A stretch of 64,000 nucleotides of DNA from Marinitoga sp. 1197 (GTDB lineage: Bacteria; Thermotogota; Thermotogae; Petrotogales; Petrotogaceae). The notes beneath the pieces are model-generated. The model did not search any database. It worked only from the letters and a program-made list of their open reading frames with translations, and was not told the origin of the DNA. The stretch is taken from the NCBI RefSeq assembly GCF_001021165.1, contig NZ_AZAY01000015.1, forward strand, positions 33,724 through 97,723, written 5' to 3'. Positions 17,191 to 26,234 of this stretch are shown piece after piece. Position numbers and translations under genes: made by a program. Each line of letters opens with the position of its first letter. The first letter of the stretch is position 1.

Positions 17191-17856
17191 TTATTTATTT
17201 ACTCTGTTTTCAGCAGCTATTATGCCTTTTTCGGTTTTTTCTATTAGTTTTTTTAAATCTAAATTATTTTTTGAAGTTAATTGATTATACATATATCCTA
17301 TTGCTTGCATATCAATTTTAGCATAAAATAAAGGTGAACCTTCTTTTTCGCTTCTGTTTCTTAGCAAATAACTGGGGTGAAATGTTGGAAAAATATATAT
17401 TCCTCCATACCATTCTTTAAATCGACCTCTATGTTTCGTTATTGGAACAACTTGCTTTAAAAAATAATTTAATGCTGTTGATCCCAAAGCTACAATTATT
17501 TTCGGTTTTATTACCTCTATTTGGGCGATTAAAAAATGACTGCATTTTTCCATCTCGTCGGTTGTTGGAACCCGGTTTTTTGGAGGGCGACATTTTACAA
17601 CGTTGGTAATATAAAATTGCTCTCTAGGCACTTTTGCAATATCTTTTAATAATTTATTTAGTAAATTTCCAGCTCTTCCAACAAAAGGTCTTCCTTGCAG
17701 ATCTTCGTTTGCACCAGGTCCTTCTCCAACAAGCATGATTGGTGAATTCACATTTCCTTCACCAATTACAACATTTGTTCTTGATAAACTTAATGAACAA
17801 TTATTGCAGTTTTTTATTCTTTCACTTATTAATTCTAAGTTTTCTGATTTTATCAT
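17191..17856 (-). CDS. family 4 uracil-DNA glycosylase
   Basis: Removes uracil from DNA in base-excision repair, an important function in thermophiles where cytosine deaminates quickly. It has 221 residues with four cysteines placed for a [4Fe-4S] cluster (Cys17, Cys20, Cys89, Cys105). The active-site motif GEGPGANEDLQGRPFVGRAG and the HPSYLLRN motif near the C-terminus are both intact. The start follows GGTGGTG. It is encoded just downstream of the interrupted Lpt gene. Confidence 0.95.
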   Translation of the reverse strand: MIKSENLELISERIKNCNNCSLSLSRTNVVIGEGNVNSPIMLVGEGPGANEDLQGRPFVGRAGNLLNKLLKDIAKVPREQFYITNVVKCRPPKNRVPTTDEMEKCSHFLIAQIEVIKPKIIVALGSTALNYFLKQVVPITKHRGRFKEWYGGIYIFPTFHPSYLLRNRSEKEGSPLFYAKIDMQAIGYMYNQLTSKNNLDLKKLIEKTEKGIIAAENRVNK

Positions 17857-17871
17857 AAGTACACCACCGCC

Positions 17872-19056
17872 TTAGAAAAAGTTTATGTCTATGCCCTTTT
17901 CTTCTGTATATCCAAAAGATTTTTCTGGTATATCTGTAATAAAAAATTTTAATTCAAAACTTTTTAAAGAAAACTGTGGAAGCATTTTTACATCTCCTTT
18001 AAAATAGATTGACCAGCATATTATTTGTTTGTTTATTTCAAATTGGGTAAAGTTCCAGACATTATTTTTAATATCATAAATGAAAGATATTTTTGCCCAA
18101 TCATATTTTGATGATGTGTCGTATCCTATACCTGTTTTTAAATATTCATTTTCAATATCATAATCAAGATTTATAGTAAGTGATTTTTCTGCTTTATTTG
18201 ATTTGTATTTTAAATCATAGTGTATATTTTTGTATTGATTAAAGAAATTTATATTTCCTTCGTATTTTCCTCCATATGAATCATATAATAAATATTTTGT
18301 TTTTATTTCCGGTATAGTTTCTTTAAAGGTTTCTTTTTTAAAATAATAATCATAATTTATCTGTATTTTATTTTTACTAAATATAATTTCATCTTTATTT
18401 TTTATCATGATTATAGGATTTTCAATATCTTTATGATTATAATCAAACTGATAGTAGTGTTTTAATAAAGACACTTTAATATATCCATTGAAATTTGTAC
18501 TTATGAACTCAAATGATTCTTTTTCAAGTGAAGTTTTAGTATTGTTTTCGATATTAATATACTCATGTTTAAAAGTGTATTTTGTTGTAAAAAAATGATT
18601 TAAAAATTGCTCTTCAGGATTTTTTTGCATAAAATCAAATGTTCTATTATATCTTAAATCAAAGTGATTTTTTGTTTTAAAAAAATTTAGATTAAATTCT
18701 ATTCCCATAAAATCTGTAAGCTTATTTGTGTGAGTTGCTGGGTTTGACACCCACTTTGGCTCATTTACTAAAACTCTATAATATTGATAATCTGAAATAC
18801 CATATTGAAATATAAAAAGTTTTGATTTAAAGTTTGATTTTATGCCATAAGAGAAATAATTATATATATTATTTGGATATTTGTTTTTAAATGCAAACTT
18901 TAATTCTGGGGTTATTGTACTGTCAAAATAAAAAAGGCCTTTATTATATTGCAAAGGTTTGTATTTATCTGTGATATCATTTTTTATATACAGGTTATAG
19001 TTTTTCAATATATCTTTTTGAAAATAGCTGGAATAAGTAATTTTTATTGTGTTTTT
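17872..19056 (-). pseudogene. C-terminal barrel part of the LptF/G-LptD fusion, cut off by an in-frame stop
   Basis: This stretch continues in exactly the same reading frame as the gene upstream, separated from it only by the TAA at 19057-19059. It encodes about 394 residues of alternating hydrophobic and polar strands ending in an aromatic residue (GIDINFF), as expected for an outer-membrane barrel. The only internal start is a TTG at 19008, with no ribosome binding site, so independent translation is unlikely. Most likely it is the orphaned C-terminus of one gene broken by a nonsense mutation or a base error. Readthrough is possible but unsupported. Confidence 0.7.
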
Positions 19057-21321
19057 TTAATTTTTCTGGTATATTTTTGAATCAAAGGATGTGTTTATTG
19101 AAACGTTTTTTTCTTTCCATGCTTCAAATATTTTGGTAGCAGGACCTGTGATTTTTATTTTTGTTGTGTTTAATTTAAAAAAAGTTTTTTTATATTTTTT
19201 TGACAAGGAAGGAGTTGTGAGATTTAAAAAATTAATATTTGATATTTTTCTATTTTTCCATGATAAAGATGATGAAATTGAGAATTTTCCTAAATTAGTT
19301 TCAATATTTTTGAAATTGATAGATAATTTATCGGAATTATACAAAAAATTATGAGATAATATAGCTGAAAAATCAAGTTTTTTTAATTTGTTGGATAAAG
19401 TAAAATTAAGATTCGAAAATGCTTTATCTTTAATACTATTTGATATAGCTAATGTTCCTAAAACAAAAGGTATTTTATAATTATAACTGAGGCTTTGCGA
19501 GATTGTATCTTTCTTAACATTTCTTGCATATTCCTGTGAAAAAGAGAGCTCTGAACCATTCTGAAAGGTATGGTTTATCTTTATAGAAATATTCACAGTA
19601 TCTTCTTTAAAAGCAAAAGCAGCGATAAAAGGAGCATCTTTTTCTCCAGCTAAACTCTGGAAATAAAATGGAAAATAAAAGACAGGAATTCCAAAAAATT
19701 CTAAAGTAGCATCCCTGGCAATTAAAAATTGCTCGGGATATATTGTTGCATGAGAGGCTTTGATATAATAAGTCACACATTTCTTACAAGTTGTAATTTT
19801 AATTTTTTTTGAGAAAATAACCTTTTCATCAGTTTTTTTTTCAGAAAGTTCTGACCAAACCCTTATTTTAACATTTTTCTTTTTTTTATTTTTAAATGAT
19901 TCTATGGAATAGGTATTATTTAATACAACATCTTTACTTTCAAAATTTACTGTCATTGCAGAAGCTTCAATTGTTTTTTTATCATATATATATATAACTT
20001 TACCATATAAATTGGCTTTTATTATTTTATTTTCATTATTTAATATGCCATATCCTTTTTCAGCTTTTATTATAGAATCTTTGTAATTTATTGTAGTACT
20101 ACCTTCAAAAGTAATTCTTGTTCCTTCAATACTAATATTAGATGAGTCTATATATACTTTTTCTGAAAATCCATGGGAACTTAAGACTATTAATATTATA
20201 ATTGTTCCAAAAATCCGTTTTAAAGGTTCTATCAATTTATATGCAACCCTTGTGTCTAAAAGTGTAAATAACGTAATACCAACAATGCCAAAAAATATAT
20301 TTGGCAGCCATGGTGCAAGATAAGGATTTAATATTTTCTCTTTTCCTAATGCGCTTAGCCAGGCACCTGAACCTTGATAAAAAACAACAAGAACAAATGT
20401 GGATATTACACTCCAGGATTTACTTTTAAGATTTATAAAAAGCGAAAGAGCCACGCCTAACAGAGCTATAACAATTGGTGCGATTGAATTAGAAAATTTT
20501 TCCTGATATCCAACTATTAGTGCGGAAGCATCGCCACCTAATTTTTGAGTAATTTCAATTTTATGTTTTAATTCATTAGTTGTCATATCATTAGGACTTT
20601 TTGAAAATCTGAGATATTCTTCAACGTTTTTTGATATGTCTAATTCCAATTTTTTAAATGTAATATCTAATTTTAGCAGTCCATCATCTGTGAGTCTGAA
20701 AATTCTTCCATTTTCCATATACCATTTATCTTTATCTTTAAATGCTTTTTCTGCATGGAATACTGTAGTTTTGGCATAATCTATTTCATATAACAAAAGT
20801 CCATATAATGTTCCTGAATCTTTGTCAATTTTTCTAACATAAAGATATTTTTTATTTTTTTCCACTTCAACAAATTTATTCATTTCGATATTTGCTTCAA
20901 CATTTTTATATACATATTTTGAAATGGCTTCTTTTGCTTTCATATTTGATTTTGGAACAATTGTATCATAAAGTGAAAAAGTTATAATTGATAGGATAGA
21001 AGCCAAAAAAAGAAAAGGAATAACAATTCTTTTTGAAGGTATCCCCAATGATTGTAAAGCAATTATTTCATTATCATTTGAAAGTCTTGATAATACCCAG
21101 AATATAGAAAAAAGTATTCCAACAGGAATACCCATAACCAAAAAGTAAGGTATATGATATGCAATTAAGATAAAAAGTTTATCAATTCCAACTTTATTTC
21201 TAACGATTATATCTGAAAGTTGATAAAGTAATTCAACACTTACAAAAATAATAAATCCAATTAATCCCATAAAGAAAGGGGATATAAATTCTTTTGATAT
21301 ATATTTTATTAGTTTTATCAT
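19057..21321 (-). CDS. LptF/LptG-family permease fused to an LptD (OstA)-like region
   Basis: An inner-membrane lipid-transport permease joined to a periplasmic or outer-membrane part. Residues 1-350 are LptF/G-like: membrane segments at both ends around a periplasmic jelly-roll domain, with GIPVGILFSIFW and NDNEIIALQSLGI near the N-terminus. Residues about 370-600 resemble OstA/LptD: repeated beta segments, a Cys pair (CKKC), then FGIPVFYFPFYFQSL. Residues beyond 600 are barrel-like strands that stop abruptly at TAA. The ATG at 21321 follows GGGGGAATAATTG. It overlaps closely with the PhoU-like gene in one operon. Confidence 0.8.
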   Translation of the reverse strand: MIKLIKYISKEFISPFFMGLIGFIIFVSVELLYQLSDIIVRNKVGIDKLFILIAYHIPYFLVMGIPVGILFSIFWVLSRLSNDNEIIALQSLGIPSKRIVIPFLFLASILSIITFSLYDTIVPKSNMKAKEAISKYVYKNVEANIEMNKFVEVEKNKKYLYVRKIDKDSGTLYGLLLYEIDYAKTTVFHAEKAFKDKDKWYMENGRIFRLTDDGLLKLDITFKKLELDISKNVEEYLRFSKSPNDMTTNELKHKIEITQKLGGDASALIVGYQEKFSNSIAPIVIALLGVALSLFINLKSKSWSVISTFVLVVFYQGSGAWLSALGKEKILNPYLAPWLPNIFFGIVGITLFTLLDTRVAYKLIEPLKRIFGTIIILIVLSSHGFSEKVYIDSSNISIEGTRITFEGSTTINYKDSIIKAEKGYGILNNENKIIKANLYGKVIYIYDKKTIEASAMTVNFESKDVVLNNTYSIESFKNKKKKNVKIRVWSELSEKKTDEKVIFSKKIKITTCKKCVTYYIKASHATIYPEQFLIARDATLEFFGIPVFYFPFYFQSLAGEKDAPFIAAFAFKEDTVNISIKINHTFQNGSELSFSQEYARNVKKDTISQSLSYNYKIPFVLGTLAISNSIKDKAFSNLNFTLSNKLKKLDFSAILSHNFLYNSDKLSINFKNIETNLGKFSISSSLSWKNRKISNINFLNLTTPSLSKKYKKTFFKLNTTKIKITGPATKIFEAWKEKNVSINTSFDSKIYQKN

Positions 21322-21324
21322 CAA

Positions 21325-22050
21325 TTATTCCCCCAAAGAATAAAAAATATCAAACCCTTCTTTACTACATTTGTACCTATCTCCAGTAAGGATAAATATT
21401 GAATATTCTGCAATATTTGTTGTTAAGTCAGAAAACTTTTCTAAATTCGATAATATCTCTATATTAGCCATAATAGATCTAAAATTGTCTTTTCGAGCTT
21501 TCCCCATAAGGTTTCTCTTAAATGCATTATATAGTGCATCAACTTCTGTATCTGTTTTGCAAATTATTTTAGCTAATTCAATGGATTCTCTTGTAATATG
21601 AGTGTTCTTGTTTTCAATGATATTGGAAAATAGTTTTAAAGATTCACCTAACATATTTTGTGATATATCAAATAAATCTTCAAATTGATAAGGGTTTATT
21701 GAATTTGGATAGGATAACAAATCCAGATTATTTTTAGCCATAGTTTCACACAGATCAGCCATGTTTTCGAGAATTCCAATTATCTTATTTCCTAAAAAAA
21801 CAACTTTAAAGTAAATTCCATATAAATTATTTGTTGCTAATATTTCCATTGATTTATATTCAAGGCGTGCCTCGATAAAATCAACTCTCATATCCTGTTT
21901 GATTATTTCTTTAGAAAGTTTAGCATTTTTTTCAAAAAATGCGTCTTTGAATTTTAAAAACATTCCTTGAACAAGTCTTCCCATTTTTAATATTTCATTG
22001 TGAAAAGAGATAACTTCTTTTTGAGTTTTTTCAGATAATAATTCTATCAT
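21325..22050 (-). CDS. PhoU-domain protein
   Basis: A 241-residue helical protein with two PhoU-like repeats. Signals are the N-terminal heptad region, AKLSKEIIKQDMRVDFIEARLE in the first repeat and CKTDTEVDALYNAFKRNLMG in the second. PhoU proteins usually tune phosphate transporters and PhoR, but this one is encoded between NAD kinase and the Lpt permease, away from the phosphate transporter at 39512. GGAAGGAG precedes the ATG, which overlaps the NAD kinase stop (ATGA). Its partner is unknown. Confidence 0.8.
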   Translation of the reverse strand: MIELLSEKTQKEVISFHNEILKMGRLVQGMFLKFKDAFFEKNAKLSKEIIKQDMRVDFIEARLEYKSMEILATNNLYGIYFKVVFLGNKIIGILENMADLCETMAKNNLDLLSYPNSINPYQFEDLFDISQNMLGESLKLFSNIIENKNTHITRESIELAKIICKTDTEVDALYNAFKRNLMGKARKDNFRSIMANIEILSNLEKFSDLTTNIAEYSIFILTGDRYKCSKEGFDIFYSLGE

Positions 22051-22874
22051 ATAATTCTCCTTCCAAAACCCAATTTGTTATTTAATACCTTAAAAAAAGA
22101 ATAATCATTTTTTTGGGCAAGAGTTACTTTTTTTTCTGATGAAGAAACTACAACTGCCATTCCAGCTTCTATTCTGTGTACAATATCACCGTCGACAGTA
22201 ACATAAGCATTTCCAGCATCAATATGATGTATAATAATTTCAATATAATTATCTGGAGAAATTACCAGAGGTCGAATATTTAATGAATGGGAAGCAAGTG
22301 GATTTATGGTTATCAAGTTTAATGTTGGTTCTATAATAGGTCCTCCCATAGATAAAGCATAACCTGTAGAACCAGTTGGAGTTGATAAAATCACACCATC
22401 TCCAGAATAGTTTAAAACACTTTCTCCTTTTATCAGTATTTCAATATCAACAGTTCCAATTGGTTGACTTTTTTGAATTGTAATATCGTTTAGAGATATA
22501 AGTTTTTTTCCACCAACATAACATTCCAGTAGATATCTATCTGAATAGTGTAAATTATTAGAAGATATATCTTTAGCGGCCTGTTCTATTTCTGTACTAT
22601 CATAGGCTGTTAAAAATCCTAATGTACCTAAATTAATACCAATAATAGGTACAGAATTTTCTGCCGAGAGTTCTGCTACTCTTAATACTGTTCCATCTCC
22701 ACCTAAAACAATAAATATATCAGCCTGTTGATATAAAGAATTATCAGCTAACGCAGAGCCAGCAGGCATAATTTTTAAGATTTCAATATCATTATTATGA
22801 AATATATCAAAAAATTGTTCTTGAATTTCATCTTTTCGTGCTTTTAAAGGATTAAAAAATAGAATAGCTTTCAC
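22047..22874 (-). CDS. nadK: NAD kinase
   Basis: Phosphorylates NAD to NADP. The 275-residue protein has the diagnostic LGGDGT motif (residues 57-62), NLGTLGFL, and the SGDGVILSTPTGSTGYALSMGGP stretch that forms the NAD site. It starts with GTG after GAGGTGA. It is co-transcribed with the PLP-binding YggS protein, the YggT membrane protein and the PhoU-like gene, an order that looks like ordinary housekeeping clustering. Confidence 0.96.
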   Translation of the reverse strand: MKAILFFNPLKARKDEIQEQFFDIFHNNDIEILKIMPAGSALADNSLYQQADIFIVLGGDGTVLRVAELSAENSVPIIGINLGTLGFLTAYDSTEIEQAAKDISSNNLHYSDRYLLECYVGGKKLISLNDITIQKSQPIGTVDIEILIKGESVLNYSGDGVILSTPTGSTGYALSMGGPIIEPTLNLITINPLASHSLNIRPLVISPDNYIEIIIHHIDAGNAYVTVDGDIVHRIEAGMAVVVSSSEKKVTLAQKNDYSFFKVLNNKLGFGRRII

Positions 22875-22880
22875 AAAATA

Positions 22881-23180
22881 TCACCTCAATAGTCTGGCAA
22901 GATCAAATAATGTTGTGACAAGGAAATTATCCAGTAAAACTAATAGTAATATAGCAACAAATGGTGTAAAATCAAACATTCCAAAGGTTAGATTTAAATA
23001 TCTTCTAATAGGTCTTTCTATAATTTCTGATATTGAATCAAAAAATTGCCTAATAGGATGATGATAATTAAATGATATAAAGCTAAATAACGCTGAGATA
23101 ATTATTGAAATTTCAAAAAAATTTATAACAATCCTTAAAACTACTGCCAATGCATAAAATAAATTACCAAATATAAACAA
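22881..23180 (-). CDS. YggT-family membrane protein
   Basis: A small integral membrane protein of 99 residues with two YggT hydrophobic halves separated by HHPIRQFFDSISEIIERPIRRY, the usual PIR..P.R signature. The start I chose is a TTG at 23180 because AGGAGG lies 9 bases before it. The frame is open further upstream but only across the end of the YggS gene. YggT proteins sit next to yggS in many bacteria and are tied to cell division and osmotic tolerance, with no defined biochemistry. Confidence 0.85.
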   Translation of the reverse strand: MFIFGNLFYALAVVLRIVINFFEISIIISALFSFISFNYHHPIRQFFDSISEIIERPIRRYLNLTFGMFDFTPFVAILLLVLLDNFLVTTLFDLARLLR

Positions 23181-23185
23181 AGTTA

Positions 23186-23884
23186 TCAACCTCCTGGATT
23201 GTAATTTCTTTTTCCGAAAATAAGAGAACCTATTCTTAACATAGTAGAGCCACATTCAATAGCGATAGCATAATCATTGCTCATTCCCATTGATAATTCT
23301 TTTAAATCAGGGAATTTTTTTATAAAAGAGTCCCTTAAATTTTTTAACTCGCAAAAAACATTTTTTATAGTATCATGATCATCAGTATAAGGAGCCATTG
23401 TCATTAAACCAACCACTTTAACATTTTCATATTTTTCTGCTTGTTTTAAAAATTCATTTAATTCATTAGGTTTAATTCCGCCTTTTGTTTCTTCACCGGA
23501 AATATTTACTTCTATTAATATTTTTTGAATTTTGTTATATTTTTTTGCTATTTTATCTATTTCTTTTATTTCTTTTTCTCTATAAACAGAATGAATATAT
23601 TCTGAAATTGGTACAATATATTTAATCTTATTTGTTTGAATTCTACCGATAAAGTGCCATCTAATGTTATAATCTTTTAATTCTGCGGCTTTATTTCTTA
23701 ATTCCTGAGCCTTATTTTCTGCAAAATCTTTAATACCTGTTTCATATGCTTTTTTTATATACTGAATAGGAAAAGTTTTTGAAACTGCTATTAATCTAAT
23801 ATTTTCAAAATTTCTATTGAATTTACTAGAGTGTTCTTTAATATTAGTTTTTATGGTTTTTAAATTGTCAATAATAAATTCCAT
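23186..23884 (-). CDS. YggS/PLPBP-family pyridoxal phosphate-binding protein
   Basis: A 232-residue single-barrel PLP carrier that maintains vitamin B6 and amino-acid homeostasis. The PLP lysine lies in IRLIAVSKTFP near residue 36. Other family motifs are FAENKAQEL, WHFIGRIQTNK, EVNISGEETKGG and LSMGMSNDYAIAIECGSTMLRIGSLIFG. The ATG at 23884 follows GGGGGAAG. It lies immediately downstream of ruvB, and its stop overlaps the Shine-Dalgarno region of the yggT-like gene. Confidence 0.95.
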   Translation of the reverse strand: MEFIIDNLKTIKTNIKEHSSKFNRNFENIRLIAVSKTFPIQYIKKAYETGIKDFAENKAQELRNKAAELKDYNIRWHFIGRIQTNKIKYIVPISEYIHSVYREKEIKEIDKIAKKYNKIQKILIEVNISGEETKGGIKPNELNEFLKQAEKYENVKVVGLMTMAPYTDDHDTIKNVFCELKNLRDSFIKKFPDLKELSMGMSNDYAIAIECGSTMLRIGSLIFGKRNYNPGG

Positions 23885-23885
23885 A

Positions 23886-24905
23886 TTACTTCCCCCATAA
23901 TGAATATAATTTTTTATTTGAAGAAAAACCAAGATGTTTTAAAGCTTTTTCAGTTATCATTCTTCCGCGATGTGTTCTTACTAAAAACCCCTTTTGAAGC
24001 AAATATGGTTCATAGACTTCGCTAATACTATCGCTTTCAATACCAAGAGAAGCAGCCAAAGCTTTTAAACCAACAGGGCCTCCATTGTAGAAATTTATTA
24101 TAGTTTTCAATATTCTTCTATCCATATCATCCAGACCTTCATTATCTATTTCAAGTAATGTCATTGTTTTTTCAACAGAATTTATATCTATAATACCGTT
24201 ATTATTTATCTGTGCATAGTCACGAACTCTTTTTAATAATCTATTTGCAATTCTGGGAGTTCCTCTTGAACGCATGGCTATAAGCAAAGCAGCGTCTTTT
24301 TCTATTTTCACATTTAATAATTTTGCGCTTCTTATTATTATATTTTTTAATTCCTCTGGAGGATAAAAATTCATTTCCATTATTATTCCGAATCTACTTC
24401 GCAATGGTGCCGCAATTAATCCTGTTCTTGTAGTTGCACCAATTAAAGTAAAATGATTAAGATCAATTCTTATCGATCTGGCTCCAGGACCTTTTCCAAT
24501 GACAATATCCAGTTGAAAATCTTCCATAGCAGAATATAAAATTTCTTCGACTGATCTATTTATTCTATGTATTTCATCTATAAATAGAACATCGCCATTT
24601 TGTAAATTTGTTAAAATAGCAGCCAAATCACCAGCTCTTTCCAGAACTGGTCCACTTGTTATTTGTATATTGGCTCCCATTTCATTTGCTATAACATTTG
24701 CCAATGTGGTTTTACCAAGCCCCGGAGGTCCAGCCAACAAAATATGATCAAGAGGTTCTTTTCTCTCTTTTGCTGCGTTAATAGTAATTTTTAATTTTTC
24801 TTTAACTTTTTCCTGACCTATATATTCTTTTAAATATTGTGGTCTGAGGTTTATTATAGTATTTTCCTCATTTTTTTCTGCTGGATCCAATATTCTATCA
24901 TCCAT
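23886..24905 (-). CDS. ruvB: Holliday junction branch migration helicase RuvB
   Basis: Hexameric AAA+ motor that drives branch migration with RuvA during recombination repair. It has 339 residues, the usual length. Walker A is GPPGLGKTT (near 59-67), Walker B is LFIDEIHR, sensor 1 is IGATTR, and the C-terminal winged helix includes [18 protein letters not shown]. The ATG at 24905 follows GGAGGG. The longer open frame upstream has no ribosome binding site and encodes atypical sequence. It appears to head the minus-strand housekeeping operon. Confidence 0.97.
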   Translation of the reverse strand: MDDRILDPAEKNEENTIINLRPQYLKEYIGQEKVKEKLKITINAAKERKEPLDHILLAGPPGLGKTTLANVIANEMGANIQITSGPVLERAGDLAAILTNLQNGDVLFIDEIHRINRSVEEILYSAMEDFQLDIVIGKGPGARSIRIDLNHFTLIGATTRTGLIAAPLRSRFGIIMEMNFYPPEELKNIIIRSAKLLNVKIEKDAALLIAMRSRGTPRIANRLLKRVRDYAQINNNGIIDINSVEKTMTLLEIDNEGLDDMDRRILKTIINFYNGGPVGLKALAASLGIESDSISEVYEPYLLQKGFLVRTHRGRMITEKALKHLGFSSNKKLYSLWGK

Positions 24906-25169
24906 AAATTCCCTCCGATTATAAATGCTTCTTATAAGTTTCTCTATTATAAGTCTCATATTATTATAACATACATTTATTTTAAAATCATAATAGTTTA
25001 TAAAATAATAGAAAAAATAAAGGTAAAAATTCGATTCTGACAAAATTAATTTTAAATTAATTTGGTTAACTGATAATTTACTTAAAAGAAACAATTAGTT
25101 AAATTATAAGATATATACTTATTCTGTAATAATTTTAATTTTGTAATAAACTTTATAGGGGGTGGAAAT

Positions 25170-25679
25170 ATGGTGAAAAGAGAAATGACAAGGAAGTTTT
25201 TAGAAGATGCATTTTGTGGAGAATCAAAAGCACATATGAAATATTCAATTTACGCAGAAGATGCTGAAGCACAGGGGAAAGAAAATTTGGCGAGATTATG
25301 GAGAGCAATAGCATATGCTGAATTTGTTCATGCAAGAAACCATTTCAAGGCTTTAGGATATTTAGGAGCTATAGATGCTAATTTAGAAGATTCTGCTGCT
25401 GGAGAACATTTTGAAGTTGAAGAGATGTATCCAGTATATAAAAATTCATCAGAGTTTCAGGAAGAAAAAGAAGCAGTAAGAAGTGCTCATTTTGCTTTGG
25501 AAGCAGAAAAGATACATGAAAAAATGTATAGAGAGGCGAAAGAATATTTAGAAAAAAATGAAGATTTAGAAGATAAAAAAATATTTATATGTGAAATATG
25601 TGGATATACAACATTTGATGAAGTTCCGGATAAATGTCCAGTTTGTGGTGCTTCAAAAGAAAAATTTAAAGAATTTTAG
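25170..25679 (+). CDS. rubrerythrin
   Basis: A non-haem di-iron peroxidase that removes hydrogen peroxide in anaerobes. The 169-residue protein has the four-helix di-iron domain (GESKAHMKYSIYAE, AYAEFVHARNHF, HFALEAEKIHEKMY supply the Glu/His ligands). A C-terminal rubredoxin-like iron site follows (CEICG...CPVCG). GGGGGTGG precedes the ATG. Superoxide reductase follows 13 bases later, so superoxide and peroxide are removed by one operon. A related role could be electron transfer from the nearby hydrogen metabolism. Confidence 0.96.
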   Translation: MVKREMTRKFLEDAFCGESKAHMKYSIYAEDAEAQGKENLARLWRAIAYAEFVHARNHFKALGYLGAIDANLEDSAAGEHFEVEEMYPVYKNSSEFQEEKEAVRSAHFALEAEKIHEKMYREAKEYLEKNEDLEDKKIFICEICGYTTFDEVPDKCPVCGASKEKFKEF

Positions 25680-25692
25680 TGAGGTGAAAAAA

Positions 25693-26049
25693 ATGAAATT
25701 AGGTGATGTAATTAAAAGTGCAGATTTTAAAAATGAAAAACATGTACCTGTAATAGATGCTCCAGAAAAAGTTAAAGCTGATGAATTATTTAAAATTGAA
25801 ATTCAAGTTGGAAAGGATATACCACACCCTAACACAGTAGAGCATCATATATCCTGGATAGATTTATATATTCATTATGAAAATGACCCAAATACAGTTC
25901 ATTTAGGAAGATTTGAGTTTGGTCCATCAGTAACAGAACCACATGTATTAACTTATGTAAAATTATCAAAAAAAGGAACATTAATAGCTCATTCGTATTG
26001 TAATATACATGGGCTTTGGGAATCAGAAAAAGTAATTGATGTTGAATAA
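25693..26049 (+). CDS. superoxide reductase (class II, neelaredoxin type)
   Basis: Reduces superoxide to peroxide without making oxygen. The 118-residue protein lacks the N-terminal desulforedoxin domain, so it is the one-iron class. Ligand motifs are visible: EKHVPV with the Glu and first His, the HPNTVEHHI histidines, and the Cys and His of SYCNIHGLW. The start at 25693 follows GAGGTG. An upstream in-frame extension only overlaps the rubrerythrin gene. A strong terminator ends the two-gene operon. Confidence 0.95.
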   Translation: MKLGDVIKSADFKNEKHVPVIDAPEKVKADELFKIEIQVGKDIPHPNTVEHHISWIDLYIHYENDPNTVHLGRFEFGPSVTEPHVLTYVKLSKKGTLIAHSYCNIHGLWESEKVIDVE

Positions 26050-26077
26050 AGGAATAGCCGTCTGGCTATTCCTTTTT
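26048..26077 (+). terminator. terminator of the rubrerythrin-superoxide reductase operon
   Basis: A 12-bp stem AAAGGAATAGCC with GGCTATTCCTTT and a 4-base loop, followed by T residues, starting in the stop codon. Confidence 0.9.
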
Positions 26078-26098
26078 AATATTTTTGTAATAAACATT

Positions 26099-26107
26099 TG
26101 TTATAAT
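26099..26107 (+). promoter_or_regulatory. extended -10 promoter of the hydrogenase maturation operon
   Basis: TGTTATAAT, a TG-extended -10, lies about 128 bases before the first gene. It predicts a leader RNA of roughly 120 bases. No -35 box is clear. Confidence 0.55.
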
Positions 26108-26131
26108 AATCACATATAAAGTGAATAATTT

Positions 26132-26228
26132 CTCCTGAGATGAAGGGAGTAATCCTAACATCAAGGGAGGGGAAATAATACGGGATAATAATATTCCCCT
26201 TCCTTTGATGTTATATAAGGAAGGGGGA
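26132..26228 (+). promoter_or_regulatory. structured leader RNA with alternative Shine-Dalgarno pairing
   Basis: The arm 26156-26174 pairs with 26194-26213 to give about 19 base pairs with one bulge. The same strand 26194-26203 (UUCCCCUUCC) can instead pair perfectly with the Shine-Dalgarno region 26219-26228 (GGAAGGGGGA). A smaller CUCC/GGAG hairpin lies upstream at 26132-26149. This is riboswitch- or attenuator-like architecture of unknown ligand. Confidence 0.6.
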
Positions 26229-26234
26229 TTTTTT

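Noticed and set aside
17872..19008. 378-residue open frame as an independent gene with a TTG start
   Set aside because: It continues the upstream frame exactly, has no ribosome binding site, and its first strands lie before the TTG, so it is treated as part of the interrupted gene.
23186..23255. longer yggT-like protein starting at 23255
   Set aside because: The upstream part overlaps the end of the YggS gene and has no ribosome binding site, while AGGAGG points to the TTG at 23180.
24906..25094. N-terminal extension of RuvB
   Set aside because: The sequence before 24905 is AT-rich and non-homologous, and GGAGGG marks the ATG at 24905 as the start.
25591..25692. superoxide reductase start inside the rubrerythrin gene
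   Set aside because: The 102 extra bases overlap the rubredoxin-like end of rubrerythrin in another frame. GAGGTG and the family length support 25693.
26132..26160. TPP riboswitch, because CTGAGA occurs in the hydrogenase leader
   Set aside because: The other conserved blocks (a GGGGTGC-like start and an AACCTGAT-like segment with GGATAATACC) are absent or in the wrong order, so the resemblance is chance.
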